Below are positions 17,676-26,758 of a stretch of 64,000 bases of DNA, in pieces. Source of the DNA: UBA981 sp942490995 (GTDB lineage Bacteria; Pseudomonadota; Gammaproteobacteria; Ga0077536). Position numbers and translations under genes: made by a program. The notes below the pieces were generated by a model, which worked only from the letters and a program-made list of their open reading frames with translations, ran no database searches and was not told where the DNA came from. Location of the stretch: positions 47,163 to 111,162 of the forward strand of contig CALOBG010000067.1 of NCBI GenBank assembly GCA_942490995.1. Reading direction: 5' to 3'. Numbering within the stretch: the first letter of the stretch is position 1; each line of letters starts with the position of its first letter.

Positions 17676-18196
17676 CAGATGTGCAGCCTTCGAAAGCGCG
17701 TTTCGGGCACGCCGCGCTCCCACATGTTCTCAAACCGATCAATGTAACCGGCAGTCAGCCGGCGGTCGGCGAAATCGGCCTGGCCATCGAAGCGATCGGA
17801 AAACTGACGATGGATATAACCCTCGTTATCGGCCACCAGGAACGCTTCATTGAATCCTTTGTGCTGCGCCGCCGGCGCCCGCACGTCGATGAAGGTCGGC
17901 AGGCGATTAGCGAGTTCGATCAGCCGATGGCCCTGGTTGATCAAGGGTCGTGCGTCGATGATGAGCAGGCGGATGCGGGCCTGGCGGTGATCGAGCGCGA
18001 GTTGTTTGACGGCCTCTACGAAGGCGTCGTTGTCGTAGACGTCGGGGTCGAGATGGCGACTGACGAGGTCGAGGCGGCGCCGGCATTGACTGACCATGGC
18101 GAGGCTCAGCGCAATGAGATGGTCACGCCCCTCGATATCGATCTCGCCGCTGTCCTGGCCGAGGATCGGCAGGTCGGGCAGGAGTTCCTCAGACAT
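17675..18196 (-). CDS. DUF7931-like conserved protein
   Basis: A 173-residue cytoplasmic protein with no signal peptide or membrane segment. The pattern (ALSLAMVSQCRRRLDLVSRHLDPDVYDNDAFVEAVKQLAL, then RLLIIDARPLI and HRQFSDRFDGQADF) resembles the domain found C-terminal to GNAT acetyltransferases in pseudomonads (DUF7931 in current naming, from memory). It has a phospholipase-D-like layout but no HKD motif is seen. Here it stands alone without the GNAT half. Its start overlaps purB by 8 bases and its stop overlaps the secretin-domain gene, so purB, this gene and the next are one operon. Function unknown. Confidence 0.65.
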   Translation of the reverse strand: MSEELLPDLPILGQDSGEIDIEGRDHLIALSLAMVSQCRRRLDLVSRHLDPDVYDNDAFVEAVKQLALDHRQARIRLLIIDARPLINQGHRLIELANRLPTFIDVRAPAAQHKGFNEAFLVADNEGYIHRQFSDRFDGQADFADRRLTAGYIDRFENMWERGVPETRFRRLHI

Positions 18197-19586
18197 CGCG
18201 TGCCAGCCTCGCGGCGATGCCGGTGTAGGCGGCCGGGGTCAGCGCGGTCAGCGCGGCCTTAGCCGCGTCCGGAATAGCGAGCCCGGCGATAAATGCGTGC
18301 AGGGAATCGCGATCGATGTCGCGACCGCGGGTCAAGGCTTTGAGCTGTTCGTAGGAGTCGCCGATGCCGTGGGCGCGCATTACCGTTTGCACCGGTTCGG
18401 CGAGGATCTCCCAGGCGCCGTCGAGGTCGCGCGACAGCGCGCCGCGATCGAGTTCGAGCTTATCCAGTCCACGCGCCAGCGAGCGGCAGGCGATCAGTGC
18501 GTAGCCGAGCGCGCTGCCGAAATTACGCAGCACGGTGGAATCAGTGAGATCGCGCTGCAGGCGCGAGATCGGCAGCTTGCGTGAAAAATGGTCGAGCAGA
18601 GCCGAGGACAGGCCGAGGTTACCTTCGGCATTTTCGAAGTCGATCGGATTGACCTTGTGCGGCATGGTCGATGAACCGACCTCGTTGTCGATCCTGCGCT
18701 GGCGGAAATAGCCGATCGAGATGTAGCTCCAGACGTCACGGCACAGATCGATGGTGATGGTATTGATGCGCGCCAGCGCATCGGCGTATTCGGCAATGCA
18801 GTCGTGCGGTTCGATCTGGGTGGTGTAGGGATTGAATTCGAGTCCCAACCCGGTCACGAAATCCGCCGCCAGTGCCGGCCAGTCGACGTCGGGGCAGGCC
18901 ACGACGTGGGCGTTGTAATTACCGACCGCGCCGTTGATCTTGCCGCGCAGGGCAATCGTCGACCAGCGGTCGAGCTGACCCTGCAGGCGCCTGACCACGT
19001 TGGCCAGCTCTTTGCCGACCGTGGTCGGGGTGGCGTTCTGACCGTGGGTGCGCGCAAGCATGGCATCGTCGGCGTAGGCGACGGCCTGGCGTTTCAGGGT
19101 GGCGACGATGGCGGCGAATTCGGGCGCCAGGCAGGTATCGCGCGCGTCGCGCAACATCAGGCTGTAGGCGAGGTTGTTGATGTCTTCCGAGGTGCACGCG
19201 AAATGGATGAAAGGGATCGCGGCTTCGAGTGCGGGATGACCGGTGAATGCCTCGCGCAGGTAATATTCGACCGCCTTGACGTCATGATTGGTCTGCTGCT
19301 CGATGGCCTTGATACGTGCCGCCGCGCTGACATCGAAATCGTTGACCAGACGGTCGAGTTCGGCGCTGCTCGCCGCATCGAAAGCCGGCAGGGCGTCGAG
19401 CGCGGCATTTGCCGCGAGCGCTTTCAGCCATTCGATTTCGACCCGGACCCGGTAACGGATCAGGCCGAATTCGCTGAACGTGGCTCTCAGCTCGGTGCTA
19501 TGTCGAGCGTAGCGGCCGTCGAGCGGCGACACCGCGGTCAGTTCGCTGAGTGCCGAAGTCTGCGTCGTCGAGGGGGTCAGGGACAC
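18189..19586 (-). CDS. purB: Adenylosuccinate lyase
   Basis: Cleaves SAICAR and adenylosuccinate to release fumarate in purine synthesis. 465 residues; the fumarase/aspartase-superfamily signature SSTMPHKVNPIDFENAEG is present near residue 310. The catalytic His segment THGQNATPTT and the substrate-binding TSEDINN are both intact. The last base region overlaps the DUF7931-like gene by 8 bases, and its start overlaps the tas stop by 10 bases, so it sits in a tight minus-strand operon. It complements PurL encoded nearby. Confidence 0.98.
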   Translation of the reverse strand: MSLTPSTTQTSALSELTAVSPLDGRYARHSTELRATFSEFGLIRYRVRVEIEWLKALAANAALDALPAFDAASSAELDRLVNDFDVSAAARIKAIEQQTNHDVKAVEYYLREAFTGHPALEAAIPFIHFACTSEDINNLAYSLMLRDARDTCLAPEFAAIVATLKRQAVAYADDAMLARTHGQNATPTTVGKELANVVRRLQGQLDRWSTIALRGKINGAVGNYNAHVVACPDVDWPALAADFVTGLGLEFNPYTTQIEPHDCIAEYADALARINTITIDLCRDVWSYISIGYFRQRRIDNEVGSSTMPHKVNPIDFENAEGNLGLSSALLDHFSRKLPISRLQRDLTDSTVLRNFGSALGYALIACRSLARGLDKLELDRGALSRDLDGAWEILAEPVQTVMRAHGIGDSYEQLKALTRGRDIDRDSLHAFIAGLAIPDAAKAALTALTPAAYTGIAARLARDV

Positions 19587-20617
19587 GGGTTGGATATCTC
19601 CTCGTGCACGGCGTCGATCGCTTTCTCGACAGCACGCGGCAGTTCAAAATTGAGCGCTTCGAGGTTGTGCTCGAGTTGCGCGATGCTGGTCTGGCCTATG
19701 ATAACGCTGCCGACCCACGGTTTCGATGCATTCCATGCCAGCGCCATGTGTGCCGGGTCGAGCCCGGCTTCGCGCGCGATTGCCAGGTAGCGCGCCGTAG
19801 CCTGCATGCCGCGCTCGCTGTTGTAGCGTTTGTATTGCGTGTAGCGCTGCAGGCGCGCCTCGGCGCCGGCGCTGCCATCGTGGTACTTGCCGCTGAGCAG
19901 TCCGAAAGCGAGTGGCGAATAGGCCAGCAGGCTCAGTCCTTCCCGCCACAGTACCTCGGTGAGGCCAACCTCGGCACTGCGGTTCAGCAGGTTATACGGG
20001 TTCTGCACACTGACGATGCCGGCCACGCCCTCGGCGCGTGCAACGCGCAGGAATTCCATCACGCCCCACGGCGTTTCGTTGCACAGGCCCAGGTAGCGGA
20101 CCTTGCCGCTCGCAACCAGTGCGGCGAGCGCGCGCACGCTTGCCGCGATATCGAAATCGGTTTCCTGCCGGGCCGGCTTGAAGCCGAGCTGGCCGAAAAA
20201 ATTGCTCGCGCGGTCGGGCCAGTGCAATTGGTAGAGATCGATATAGTCGGTGCGCAGGCGCTGCAGGCTGCCGTCCACGGCGCGGGTGAGATTATTCTGA
20301 TCGTGACGCGACTGGCCGTTGCGCAGCCACGGCAGGAACGCCCCCGGACCAGCGGCCTTGGTCGCCAGCACGAACGCGTCACGGCAGCCACGCGCAGCCA
20401 GCCAGCGACCGATACAACGCTCGGAATCGCCGCTGCTTTCGGCGCGTGCCGGGGCCGGGTACATTTCCGCGCTGTCGATGAAGTTGATGCCGGCCGCCCG
20501 TGCACGATCGAGCTGCAGCTCGGCGCCGGCCTGATCGTTCTGTTCGCCGAAGGTCATGCTGCCCAGGCAAAAGCGGCTGACTTCGAGCGAGCTTGGACCA
20601 AGTTTGCGTGTGTACAT
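19577..20617 (-). CDS. tas: Aldo/keto reductase, Tas family
   Basis: A 346-residue NADPH-dependent aldo/keto reductase, the exact length of E. coli Tas. It has the opening MYTRKLGPSSLEVSRFCLGS and FGEQND, the catalytic tyrosine in DSAEMYPAP, the lysine in LATKAAGP, the histidine in YQLHWPDR, and the SVQNPYNLLNRS segment typical of Tas. ATG 20617 is preferred over an upstream in-frame start at 20692 because homology begins there and rnt starts divergently at 20692. Tas can complement tyrosine auxotrophy in E. coli, but its physiological substrate is unknown. Confidence 0.93.
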   Translation of the reverse strand: MYTRKLGPSSLEVSRFCLGSMTFGEQNDQAGAELQLDRARAAGINFIDSAEMYPAPARAESSGDSERCIGRWLAARGCRDAFVLATKAAGPGAFLPWLRNGQSRHDQNNLTRAVDGSLQRLRTDYIDLYQLHWPDRASNFFGQLGFKPARQETDFDIAASVRALAALVASGKVRYLGLCNETPWGVMEFLRVARAEGVAGIVSVQNPYNLLNRSAEVGLTEVLWREGLSLLAYSPLAFGLLSGKYHDGSAGAEARLQRYTQYKRYNSERGMQATARYLAIAREAGLDPAHMALAWNASKPWVGSVIIGQTSIAQLEHNLEALNFELPRAVEKAIDAVHEEISNPCP

Positions 20618-20691
20618 GGTTAAATGACTTCTTTTCCGAGCCCAGCGCGCCATGATCCTGAACACCCACCCGCCCGTCGTTCGCTCACGCA

Positions 20692-21306
20692 ATGACTGAA
20701 CGTATCGTAGGCACGCGCTTTCGCGGTTTTCTGCCCGTCATCGTCGATGTCGAAACCGGTGGATTCAATTCTGAAACGGACGCCCTGCTCGAAATCGCGG
20801 CGGTGCTGGTCGAGCATCGTGATGGCGCCTGGCGGCGCCGCGAGACCCTCGCCCATCACGTCACGCCGTTCGCCGGCGCCAATCTCGATCCGCGCTCGCT
20901 GGAATTCAACAAGATCGATCCTTTCCATCCGTTTCGCCTCGCGGTCAGTGAGGACACTGCGCTTGAAGAAATATTCGCGGTCGTGCGCGAGCAGATCAAG
21001 GTCCATGAATGTACCCGCGCGATCCTGGTCGGCCACAACCCGGCGTTCGATCTTGCATTCGTCAAGGCGGCCAGCGCGCGCGCGCGCATCAAGCATTTTC
21101 CGTTTCACAATTTCAGTACCTTCGACACCGCGGCGCTGGCCGGCCTCGCGTACGGCCAGACCGTGCTGGCCCGCGCGGTACGCGCGGCCGGCTTCGATTG
21201 GGACACCGAGGCTGCGCATTCGGCGATTTACGATGCCGAGCGCACCGCCGATCTGTTCTGCGAAATCGTCAATCGCTGGGATCGTTACGCCGCCGCCGAG
21301 CGCTGA
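20692..21306 (+). CDS. rnt: Ribonuclease T
   Basis: A 204-residue DEDD-family 3'-5' exonuclease that trims tRNA CCA ends and stable-RNA 3' ends. Exo motifs: IVDVETGGFN (Asp/Glu, residues about 17-26), GHNPAFDLAFV in the middle, and HSAIYDAERTADLF at the end, giving the DEDDh set. It is divergent from tas with 74 bases between starts. A nested inverted repeat lies just downstream and may act as a 3'-end structure. Confidence 0.96.
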   Translation: MTERIVGTRFRGFLPVIVDVETGGFNSETDALLEIAAVLVEHRDGAWRRRETLAHHVTPFAGANLDPRSLEFNKIDPFHPFRLAVSEDTALEEIFAVVREQIKVHECTRAILVGHNPAFDLAFVKAASARARIKHFPFHNFSTFDTAALAGLAYGQTVLARAVRAAGFDWDTEAAHSAIYDAERTADLFCEIVNRWDRYAAAER

Positions 21307-21336
21307 ACCAGTGGTCAGCAACTTCGTATGCTGTCT

Positions 21337-21469
21337 GTGGCGTGCGGGTCGCGCGTCAGGCGGCCACGAGCGCAAGCGGGCCATGGATGGTTCAGCGCCG
21401 CGCGAGGGCAGTGAGACCGTGCAGGAACGCACGGTCGAACGCTAGCCGGACGCGCGACCCGCACGCCAC
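21337..21469. repeat. Nested inverted-repeat element between rnt and mtaD
   Basis: Arms of 25 bases at 21337-21361 and 21445-21469 are reverse complements with one mismatch; the core GGCGTGCGGGTCGCGCGTC is exact. The 83-base interior holds a second perfect hairpin, GACCGTGC - AGGAAC - GCACGGTC (21415-21436). It lies in the 198-base gap between convergent rnt and mtaD. There is no T-run typical of an intrinsic terminator and no open frame of interest. Compatible with a small non-autonomous mobile element or a bidirectional 3'-end structure. Confidence 0.8.
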
Positions 21470-21504
21470 CAATACCTGTGCAACGTACCGTTTCGCACGG
21501 CTGT

Positions 21505-22830
21505 TCAGGCCGGCGTGTCGGCAGCGGCGATGCGGTCGCGCCACGAGCGCGCGGTGTCGGCCAGTTCGGCGGTGTCGAGGGTCAGCAGAACGCGGTCGGC
21601 AACGACTCGGCGGCCGCCAACCCAGACGTTGTCGACCTGGTCGCGCTGGCTGCTGTAGACGATCTGTGAAAGTGGGTCGTAGAGCGGCTGGCTGACCATG
21701 CCGCCGAGATCGATAGCGACGATGTCGGCGGATTTACCCGCCTGCAATGATCCGATTTCACGTTCCAGACCAAGCGCGCGGGCGCCGTTCAGAGTCGCCA
21801 TCGTCAGTGCGGCAGCGGCCGGCACCGCGCAGGTATTGCCGGCCACGCCCTTGGCGAGCAACGCGGCGGTGCGCATTTCGCCGAGCATGTCGAGATCGTT
21901 ATTGCTCGCCGCGCCGTCGCTGCCGAGCGCGACATTGATGCCATGTTCGAGCAGACGCGCGACCGGGCAGAAGCCGCTGGCCAGTTTGAGGTTGCTTTCC
22001 GCGCAATGCACGATGTTCACGCCGCCGAGCGCCAGCAATTCGAATTCGTCGTCCGCGATGTTGGTCATATGTACGGCCTGCAACCGTGGCGACAGCAGGC
22101 CGAGTCCGTGCAGACGGTGGAGCGGCCGCACGCCGTGTTCGGTCAGCGCCGATTCGATTTCGGCGGCGGTTTCGTGGACGTGCATGTGCACTGAGCAGTC
22201 GAGTTCTTCGGCCAGGGTCGCGATGCGTTTGAGGGCGACATCGTCGACCGTGTACGGCGCGTGCGGGGCGAAACTCGTGGTGATCAGCGGATGGTCACGG
22301 TAGCGGTCGTGAATCTCCTGACCGCGACGGAAGTACTCGTCGACGTCGCTGGCCCAGGCGCTGGGGAAGCCAATCACGATCATGCCGATGGCGGCGCGGA
22401 TCCCGGCCTCGATGGCCGCGGCGGCGGCCTCGTCGCCGAAAAAATACATATCGTTGAAACAGGTCGTACCGCTGAGCAACATCTCGGCGGCCGCCAGGCG
22501 TGTGCCATCACGAACGAACTCGCGCCCCACGACGCGCGCCTCGGTCGGCCAGATATGGCCCTGCAGCCAGTCCATCAGCGGGATGTCGTCGGCCATGCCG
22601 CGGAACAGGCTCATGGCGGCGTGGGTATGGGTGTTGACCAGCCCCGGGATCAGGGCGTGGCACGGGAGTGCGATTGCTTCGTGCGCACCGCTCTCGGCGC
22701 GCCAGGTGGAACTCGGCACGATGGCCTTGATACGGCTGCCTTCGATCACGACGGTGTGGTCTGTGAGGACCACGCCTTCGGGTTCGACCGGGATCACCCA
22801 ACCGGCGTGGATCGCCTGTACCTTGTCCAT
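21505..22830 (-). CDS. mtaD: 5-methylthioadenosine/S-adenosylhomocysteine deaminase
   Basis: A 441-residue amidohydrolase of the TRZ/ATZ family that deaminates methylthioadenosine to methylthioinosine. Metal ligands are visible: NTHTHAAM near residue 70, the His in VHMHVHETAAE, and the Asp in LGSDGAASNNDLDM. Start ATG 22830 (MDKVQAIHAGWVIPVEP) fits the family; the frame continues upstream over the mtnA region but without homology. It is divergent from mtnA (80 bases between starts), the arrangement known around the P. aeruginosa MTA deaminase PA3170. It acts upstream of mtnP and mtnA in methionine salvage. Confidence 0.94.
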   Translation of the reverse strand: MDKVQAIHAGWVIPVEPEGVVLTDHTVVIEGSRIKAIVPSSTWRAESGAHEAIALPCHALIPGLVNTHTHAAMSLFRGMADDIPLMDWLQGHIWPTEARVVGREFVRDGTRLAAAEMLLSGTTCFNDMYFFGDEAAAAAIEAGIRAAIGMIVIGFPSAWASDVDEYFRRGQEIHDRYRDHPLITTSFAPHAPYTVDDVALKRIATLAEELDCSVHMHVHETAAEIESALTEHGVRPLHRLHGLGLLSPRLQAVHMTNIADDEFELLALGGVNIVHCAESNLKLASGFCPVARLLEHGINVALGSDGAASNNDLDMLGEMRTAALLAKGVAGNTCAVPAAAALTMATLNGARALGLEREIGSLQAGKSADIVAIDLGGMVSQPLYDPLSQIVYSSQRDQVDNVWVGGRRVVADRVLLTLDTAELADTARSWRDRIAAADTPA

Positions 22831-22910
22831 TGCGCTGTTCAGTAACTTTGACTCGGAATAAAGTAGCACACCGCAGGAACTCGCATCCGGGCGCGGAGAC
22901 AGCCCACGAT

Positions 22911-23960
22911 ATGAACGCAGGCGACAATCCGACCGATCCGATCCTCTGGCGTGACGACCAGCTTGTGCTGCTCGATCAGACTCGTCTGCCGCACGAACGT
23001 GCGTACGTGGCATGTCGCGAGGCCAACGCCGTGTGCAGCGCGATCCGCGACATGGTCGTGCGCGGCGCGCCGGCGATCGGCATCGTGGCGGCCTACGGCG
23101 TGGCCTTGTCAGCACGTTCGAACTGGAGCGCGACGCCGCACGCCTGGCGTGCCGCGGTCGGCGCCGACATCGAGCGCCTGCGCGCGACGCGCCCGACCGC
23201 GGTCAATCTGGGTTGGGCGCTCGATGTCATGGCTGCCGCGATCGCCGCGCTGCCGGATGACGCCGATCCGTTCGCGGCACTGCTCGGCCGGGCGCGCGCC
23301 CTGCACGCCGACGACTTCGCTGCCAATGTGCGAATCGGCGATCTCGGCGCGGCGGCGATCACTGTCGGCAGCGGCGTATTGACACATTGCAACGCCGGCG
23401 CGCTTGCCACCGCCGGCTACGGTACCGCGCTCGGTGTGATCCGCAGTGCGTGGCGCGACGATCGACTCAGTGCGGTGTACGCGACCGAAACCCGCCCGTG
23501 GTTGCAGGGTGCGCGTCTGACTGCCTGGGAATTGCTCCAGGACGGCATCGACGTGACCTTGATTGCCGACAGCGCGGCGGCGTGGCTGATGCACAACGGC
23601 GCCGTGCAGTGGGTCGTGACCGGCGCCGATCGCATTGCCGCCAACGGTGACACCGCCAACAAGATCGGCACCTACGCCCTGGCTACCCTGGCGCGCGCGC
23701 ACGGTATTCGATTCATGATTGCCGCGCCGTGTTCGACCATCGACCGTGACACCCCGGACGGCGCCGCGATCCCGATCGAACACCGTGACGCTCGCGAGCT
23801 GACCCACCTCAACGGCAGCGCCATGGCGGCCGCTGGGGTCGCGGTACACAACCCGGTTTTTGATGTCACGCCGGCCCATTTGATCGATTGTCTGGTCACC
23901 GAACGCGGTCTCGTCGAGCGACCCGATCGAAGCGCCATCGCGCGCTTGTTCGAGGACTGA
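22911..23960 (+). CDS. mtnA: S-methyl-5-thioribose-1-phosphate isomerase
   Basis: Isomerises methylthioribose-1-phosphate to methylthioribulose-1-phosphate in methionine salvage. 349 residues of the eIF2B-alpha-like fold. Key segments: VRGAPAIGIVAAYG near residue 50, LTHCNAGALATAGYGTALGVI with the catalytic Cys, TETRPWLQGARLTAWEL, and VTGADRIAANGDTANKIGTY with the catalytic Asp. ATG 22911 opens the family N-terminus. It is divergent from mtaD and followed by gyrA, an order shared with Pseudomonas. Confidence 0.97.
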   Translation: MNAGDNPTDPILWRDDQLVLLDQTRLPHERAYVACREANAVCSAIRDMVVRGAPAIGIVAAYGVALSARSNWSATPHAWRAAVGADIERLRATRPTAVNLGWALDVMAAAIAALPDDADPFAALLGRARALHADDFAANVRIGDLGAAAITVGSGVLTHCNAGALATAGYGTALGVIRSAWRDDRLSAVYATETRPWLQGARLTAWELLQDGIDVTLIADSAAAWLMHNGAVQWVVTGADRIAANGDTANKIGTYALATLARAHGIRFMIAAPCSTIDRDTPDGAAIPIEHRDARELTHLNGSAMAAAGVAVHNPVFDVTPAHLIDCLVTERGLVERPDRSAIARLFED

Positions 23961-23974
23961 AAAAAGTCTCTTTT
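23952..23974 (+). terminator. Weak terminator-like hairpin at the mtnA end
   Basis: GAGGACT - GAAAAA - AGTCTC with one bulged G, followed by TTTT. It overlaps the mtnA stop codon. The stem is short, so termination may be partial; gyrA starts about 90 bases later with its own promoter. Confidence 0.3.
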
Positions 23975-23999
23975 CGAGATGCGCACGCGGTCCTTTCCA

Positions 24000-24008
24000 T
24001 GCTACAAT
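24000..24008 (+). promoter_or_regulatory. Extended -10 promoter for gyrA
   Basis: TGCTACAAT is a full extended -10 box (TGn plus TACAAT), 59 bases before the gyrA ATG. No convincing -35 box is at the proper spacing, which extended -10 promoters do not require. The AT-rich stretch after it (AAACCATATTAATCAATAAG) would form the leader. Confidence 0.45.
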
Positions 24009-24066
24009 GGCGGCTTCCCGTGCGCGGGATTTAAACCATATTAATCAATAAGTTATTTTGCCTCTG

Positions 24067-26727
24067 ATGGCCGATTTCGCCCGCCAGCTCCTGCCCGTCA
24101 ACATCGAAGACGAAATGCGCGCGTCGTACATGGAATATGCCATGAGCGTGATCGTCGGCCGCGCCCTGCCGGATGCTCGCGACGGGCTCAAACCGGTCCA
24201 TCGTCGCGTGCTCTACGCGATGCAGGAATCGAACACGGTATGGAACCGCCCGTACGTCAAATGCGCCCGCGTGGTGGGTGACGTCATGGGTAAATACCAT
24301 CCCCATGGCGACAGCGCGATTTACGACACTCTGGTCCGCATGGCGCAGGATTTCTCGCTGCGCTATACGCTGATCGACGGGCAGGGTAACTTCGGTTCGG
24401 TCGACGGCGACGCCGCCGCGGCGATGCGCTACACCGAATGTCGTCTCGATCGCATCGCCAGCGAACTGCTTGCCGATATCGATCGCGAAACCGTCGATTT
24501 CGCGCCCAACTACGATGGTAAGGAACAGGAGCCGACGGTGTTGCCGTCGCGCATTCCCAACCTGCTGGTCAACGGTTCGAGCGGGATCGCGGTCGGCATG
24601 GCGACCAACATTCCGCCCCACAACCTGACCGAAGTGATCAACGCCTGTCTGGCGATGGTCGATAACCCCGACATCGATGTCGAAGGCCTGATGGCGCACG
24701 TGCCCGGGCCGGACTTTCCCACCGCCGGCATTATCAACGGCGCGGCCGGTATCCGCGAAGCCTACCGCACCGGACGTGGCCGCATTTACGTACGCGCCCG
24801 CGCCGAAATCGAAAACGGCGACAGTGATACCCCGGTGATCGTCATCACCGAGCTGCCGTATCAGGTCAACAAGGCGCGGCTGCTGGAAAAGATCGCGGAC
24901 CTGGTCAAAGAGAAAAAAATCGAAGGTATCCGTGCCGACGGTCTGCGCGACGAATCGGACAAGGACGGCATGCGCGTCGTCATCGAGCTGAAACGCGGCG
25001 AAAGCCCTGAAGTACTGCTCAACAACCTCTACCGCCAGACCCAGATGCAGTCGGTGTTCGGTATCAATATCGTCGCCCTGATCGACGGCCAGCCGAAGAT
25101 CCTGAATCTGCGTGACCTGATCGATTGTTTCCTGCGCCACCGCCGCGAAGTGGTTACCCGGCGTACCTTGTTCGAGCTGCGCAAGGCCCGCGAGCGCGCG
25201 CACATCCTCGAAGGCCTGGCAGTAGCGCTGGCCAGCATCGATCCCATCATCGCGCTGATCAAAGCGTCGCCGACCCCGAACGAGGCGCGCGAGGCGCTGA
25301 TGGCCCAGGCCTGGCCACCGGGCCTGGTGATCGGGATGCTGGAGCGGACCGGCGCGGAGGCCTCGCGGCCGCTCGACCTCGGCGAGGCCTACGGACTCAA
25401 GGCCGACGGCTACCACCTCTCGGAGCGTCAGGCCAAGGAGATCCTCGAGATGCGCCTGCAGCGCCTGACCGCGCTCGAACAGGACAAGATCCTCGACGAA
25501 TACCGCAGCATACTCGAGCGCATCGACGACCTGCTCGATATCCTGCAGCGGCCGGAACGCCTGATGCAGGTCATCCGCGACGAACTCATCGAGATCAACG
25601 ACCAGTACGGCGACCCGCGCCGCACCCGGATCGTCGACGTGCAGGAAAACCTGTCCCTGGAAGACCTGATTTCCGAAGAGGACGTCGTGGTCACGTTATC
25701 GCACGCCGGTTACGCCAAATCACAGTCGCTCGACGTCTATCGCTCGCAGCGTCGCGGCGGTAAGGGCAAGACCGCAACAACGACCCGCGACGAGGATTTC
25801 GTCGACAAGCTGTTCGTTGCCAATACTCACGACACGCTGCTGTGTTTTTCCAATCGCGGACAGGTTTACTGGCTGAAGGTCTACGAGTTACCGCAGGCCA
25901 GCCGCGCCGCGCGCGGTCGCCCGCTGGTCAATCTGTTGCCGCTCACGGAAGCCGAGCGCATCACCGCGGTGCTGCCGATCAAGGAATTCGATCCGGACTT
26001 GTTTGTGGTCATGGCGACTGCGCAGGGTCTGATCAAAAAAACCTCGCTGGCTAATTTTTCACGACCACGCACGTCGGGCATCATCGCCGTCGATCTCAAC
26101 GAAGGTGACCACCTGGTCGGGGTCGCACTGACCCTCGGTGCGAGTGACATCATGCTCGTCAGTTCCGGCGGTAAGGCGATTCGCTTCGCCGAACAGGCGG
26201 TGCGACCGATGGGGCGCACCGCGCGCGGCGTACGCGGTATCCGCCTTGGCCAGGACCAGGAGGTGATCGCGCTGATCCCGATCGCGGGCGAGGGCACTGT
26301 GCTACTGGCCACCGCCAACGGTTACGGCAAGCGCACCTTGTATACCGAGTTTCCGACCAAGGGGCGCGGCGGCCAGGGCGTTATCGCCATCCAGGCGAAT
26401 AAACGCAACGGCGCGGTAGTCGGCGCGGTTCCGGTCAGCGATGAGGACGAAATCATGCTGATCAGCGATCACGGTACGCTGGTGCGCACGCCGGTCGCCG
26501 GCGTTTCGGTGATTGGTCGCAACACCCAGGGCATTCGTCTCATCAGTCTCGGTGAAGGCGAAAGTCTGGTCGGCCTGGAACCGATCGCCGACCTCGGCGG
26601 CGAAAACGGCCATCCCGACCATGACCCCGCGGGCAGCACGGGCGAGGGTGGTGACCAGCACGGCGATGCCGACGATAGCGATGTCGACAGCGCCGCGGAC
26701 GGTGGCGACGCGAACGAGGACGCCTGA
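24067..26727 (+). CDS. gyrA: DNA gyrase subunit A
   Basis: The DNA-cleaving subunit of gyrase, partner of GyrB. 886 residues from ATG 24067 (an upstream TTG at 24058 is less likely). The breakage-reunion domain includes the quinolone-determining segment HPHGDSAIYDTLVRM with the sensitive-type Ser and Asp, and the catalytic Tyr in AMRYTECRL. The C-terminal DNA-wrapping domain has six repeated blades, with the GyrA-box QRRGGKGK near residue 561. The protein ends in an acidic tail of about 40 residues rich in Asp/Gly (HPDHDPAGST...DDSDVDSAADGGDANEDA). Confidence 0.98.
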   Translation: MADFARQLLPVNIEDEMRASYMEYAMSVIVGRALPDARDGLKPVHRRVLYAMQESNTVWNRPYVKCARVVGDVMGKYHPHGDSAIYDTLVRMAQDFSLRYTLIDGQGNFGSVDGDAAAAMRYTECRLDRIASELLADIDRETVDFAPNYDGKEQEPTVLPSRIPNLLVNGSSGIAVGMATNIPPHNLTEVINACLAMVDNPDIDVEGLMAHVPGPDFPTAGIINGAAGIREAYRTGRGRIYVRARAEIENGDSDTPVIVITELPYQVNKARLLEKIADLVKEKKIEGIRADGLRDESDKDGMRVVIELKRGESPEVLLNNLYRQTQMQSVFGINIVALIDGQPKILNLRDLIDCFLRHRREVVTRRTLFELRKARERAHILEGLAVALASIDPIIALIKASPTPNEAREALMAQAWPPGLVIGMLERTGAEASRPLDLGEAYGLKADGYHLSERQAKEILEMRLQRLTALEQDKILDEYRSILERIDDLLDILQRPERLMQVIRDELIEINDQYGDPRRTRIVDVQENLSLEDLISEEDVVVTLSHAGYAKSQSLDVYRSQRRGGKGKTATTTRDEDFVDKLFVANTHDTLLCFSNRGQVYWLKVYELPQASRAARGRPLVNLLPLTEAERITAVLPIKEFDPDLFVVMATAQGLIKKTSLANFSRPRTSGIIAVDLNEGDHLVGVALTLGASDIMLVSSGGKAIRFAEQAVRPMGRTARGVRGIRLGQDQEVIALIPIAGEGTVLLATANGYGKRTLYTEFPTKGRGGQGVIAIQANKRNGAVVGAVPVSDEDEIMLISDHGTLVRTPVAGVSVIGRNTQGIRLISLGEGESLVGLEPIADLGGENGHPDHDPAGSTGEGGDQHGDADDSDVDSAADGGDANEDA

Positions 26728-26758
26728 GCCGCCAGGCCGGGCAACGGTGAGCGGCACG

